24,883 nt of DNA. It comes from JBPOFY01 sp049889815. Lineage in GTDB: Bacteria; Verrucomicrobiota; Verrucomicrobiia; Opitutales; Coraliomargaritaceae. The position numbers and the translations under genes were made by a program. The notes beneath the pieces were generated by a model. The model had not been told where the DNA came from. It worked only from the letters and a program-made list of their open reading frames with translations, and searched no databases. Positions 23,763 to 24,883 of this stretch are shown piece by piece; the first letter of the stretch is position 1, and every line of letters starts with the position of its first letter. The stretch lies in the NCBI GenBank assembly GCA_049889815.1, contig JBMHCR010000018.1, positions 1 to 24,883 of the forward strand, read 5' to 3'.

Positions 23763-24349
23763 TGCGACACTCGCGCAACATGGATCGCTACAGCCAATTT
23801 TCAGAAGCTACCTTGCCCTTTGCAGGTTCGCTGGTGGTGGCGCACCCATCGCTCAAAGATCGAAATTTTCGCCGCACCGTCGTTCTCCTCACCGCGCACT
23901 CCGATGAAGAGGGCTCGCTCGGGGTAGTGGTCAATCGCCCACTGGGTAAGACCCTCGGCGAGTACGATGCTGAGCTCAAACACTCCGATCTGGCAGATGT
24001 TCCGCTCTATGAGGGTGGTCCCGTAGCTACGGATCAGCTCATTCTAGTCGCCTGGAGATGGACTCCTGCTGAGGGCACTTTTAAGCTCTATTTCGGGATC
24101 GATGATGTAAAGGCGCGTGAGCTCCTTGCCGAGGATTCCGAATTTCAACTGCGCGGCTTTATCGGCCACTCCGGATGGTCCGAGGGCCAGCTAGACGCCG
24201 AGATCGACGAGGGGGCATGGGTCACCTCCACACTTTTGCCCGAAATCGAGGATTTTGACGGCGATGCCGTCTGGCGACTCATCCTCCACAGCGATAGCGC
24301 GGAGATGGGGCTTTTAGCCGACGAACCGGACGATCCATCCCTGAATTAG
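23762..24349 (+). CDS. YqgE/AlgH family protein (DUF179)
   Basis: This is a 195-aa cytoplasmic protein of the YqgE/AlgH family, whose biochemical role is not settled. Family hallmarks are LPFAGSLVVAHPSLKDRNFRRTVVLL (about 18–43), EGSLGVVVNRPLGKTL (51–66), EGGPVATDQLILV (about 87–99) and FIGHSGWSEGQLDAEI (about 133–148). The ATG at 23762 overlaps the deaminase stop. An internal ATG at 23780 would remove six residues and fits the family length equally well. A terminator follows 45 bases after the stop. Confidence 0.92.
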   Translation: MRHSRNMDRYSQFSEATLPFAGSLVVAHPSLKDRNFRRTVVLLTAHSDEEGSLGVVVNRPLGKTLGEYDAELKHSDLADVPLYEGGPVATDQLILVAWRWTPAEGTFKLYFGIDDVKARELLAEDSEFQLRGFIGHSGWSEGQLDAEIDEGAWVTSTLLPEIEDFDGDAVWRLILHSDSAEMGLLADEPDDPSLN

Positions 24350-24393
24350 GCTCCATAAATTAAGGGATTTATTTCCGCCTTTGCCATTGACAG

Positions 24394-24415
24394 AGGGCGG
24401 CGCGCGCCCTTTTTT
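24394..24415 (+). terminator. Rho-independent terminator after the YqgE/AlgH gene
   Basis: AGGGCG (24394–24399) pairs with CGCCCT (24405–24410) around a GCGCG loop and runs into six T's (24410–24415). It separates the deaminase/YqgE unit from rpmJ. Confidence 0.8.
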
Positions 24416-24438
24416 CCCTAATTCTCTAAATTTTCGCC

Positions 24439-24564
24439 ATGAAAGTAGTATCTTCAATTAAATCTCTCAAAGACCGTCACCCTGACTGCCAAGTCGTTCG
24501 TCGTAAGGGGCGCGTCTATGTAATCTGCAAGTCCAACCCTCGCTTCAAAGCGCGTCAGGGTTAG
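24439..24564 (+). CDS. rpmJ: 50S ribosomal protein L36, zinc-free (type B) form
   Basis: This 41-aa protein is a large-subunit component. The frame starts MKVVSSIKSLKDRHPDCQVV and ends NPRFKARQG. Classical L36 binds zinc through three Cys and one His. Here only C17 and C30 remain, and the C-terminal His position is Phe, so this is the C-minus paralogue. The window does not show whether a zinc-binding copy exists elsewhere. It is followed 26 bases later by rpmE, also of the zinc-free type. The pair is often controlled by Zur when zinc-binding copies coexist. I see no clear Zur operator in the 89 bases upstream. Confidence 0.94.
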   Translation: MKVVSSIKSLKDRHPDCQVVRRKGRVYVICKSNPRFKARQG

Positions 24565-24590
24565 ACCTCCAACCTAGAAAACTTTTTACC

Positions 24591-24836
24591 GTGAAAGCAG
24601 ATATCCACCCAAAGCTCAACCCGGTTGCCTTCGTCGATGTTTCGACTGGCACGAAAATCCTTACTCGCTCCACGATGCGTGGCAGCAAGACAGAAACCAT
24701 CGACGGTGTAGACCACCAAGTGGTCATCTGCGACATCACATCCGATTCTCACCCAGCCTTCACTGGTGAGAAGCGTTTCGTCGACACTGCAGGCCGCGTC
24801 GAGAAGTTCCAAAGCAAGTTCCGCCGTCGCCGCTAG
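24591..24836 (+). CDS. rpmE: 50S ribosomal protein L31 type B
   Basis: This 81-aa large-subunit protein starts with GTG at 24591. The sequence MKADIHPKLNPVAFVDVSTG, the central HPAFTGEKRFVDTAGRVEKF and the basic tail KFRRRR are typical of type B L31. The CxxC zinc ligands of type A are missing; only one Cys is present. It is 26 bases after rpmJ and likely co-transcribed. A partial terminator follows. Confidence 0.95.
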   Translation: MKADIHPKLNPVAFVDVSTGTKILTRSTMRGSKTETIDGVDHQVVICDITSDSHPAFTGEKRFVDTAGRVEKFQSKFRRRR

Positions 24837-24861
24837 TCGCCGACCGGATAACGAATCTATC

Positions 24862-24883
24862 AAAAAGCCCCGCAGGAAACTGC
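24862..24883 (+). terminator. Terminator after rpmE, cut by the window edge
   Basis: AAAAAGCCCC is followed by GCAG-GAAA-CTGC (24872–24883), a GNRA-capped stem. The window ends before the expected GGGGCTTTTT that would complete the hairpin and T-run. Confidence 0.6.

Overview
The window looks like a chromosomal segment of a Verrucomicrobiota bacterium, probably of the Opitutae/Puniceicoccales type. This is an inference from overall protein character and gene content: a TPR–ExbB–ExbD–TonB cluster, a frameshifted prfB, zinc-free L36/L31 ribosomal proteins and weak Shine-Dalgarno sites. I could not run a database search. The left 10.8 kb is accessory DNA and the right 14 kb is core chromosome.

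Left part (1–10818): the right end of a genomic island. It opens inside hsdM of a type I restriction-modification system and continues without gaps through hsdS, an OLD-like/DUF3696 ATPase with an IF2_N-like N-terminus, a protein with phospholipase D-like features, a PIF1-like helicase and a GIY-YIG (T5orf172-like) protein. All six genes lie on the + strand and overlap or abut by a few bases, which suggests one operon. No hsdR is in view. Next comes a decayed copy of the 3' end of a tyrosine integrase, a two-gene toxin-antitoxin-like module (RHH-like protein plus nucleotidyltransferase) with a palindrome just before its first start codon, and an intact tyrosine integrase on the - strand. The island ends at a 49-bp 3' fragment of a tRNA-Cys gene whose 5' half is missing, the expected footprint of integration into a tRNA gene.

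Junction (10819–11590): palindromes, tRNA-Met(CAT) with a terminator, then a 198-bp tandem duplication that repeats the tRNA 3' tail and the terminator, and a strong GC hairpin. A similar tail duplication (19 bp) lies downstream of tRNA-Arg(CCT) near 18.1 kb, followed by two 95-bp direct repeats. Reiterated tRNA tails are the most unusual non-coding feature here.

Core part (11591–24883): ribE (riboflavin synthase), prfB (RF2 with the programmed +1 frameshift), an unrecognised 479-aa protein, glgP (alpha-glucan phosphorylase), tRNA-Arg, a four-gene envelope cluster (large exported TPR protein, ExbB/TolQ-like, ExbD/TolR-like, TonB-like), a dCMP deaminase, a YqgE/AlgH protein, and the zinc-independent ribosomal proteins L36 and L31 type B.

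The best candidate for an undescribed system is the four-gene block between hsdS and the integrase remnant (2507–7816). It combines an SMC/OLD-type ATPase, a PLD-like protein, a helicase and a GIY-YIG protein, co-transcribed with a DNA methyltransferase.
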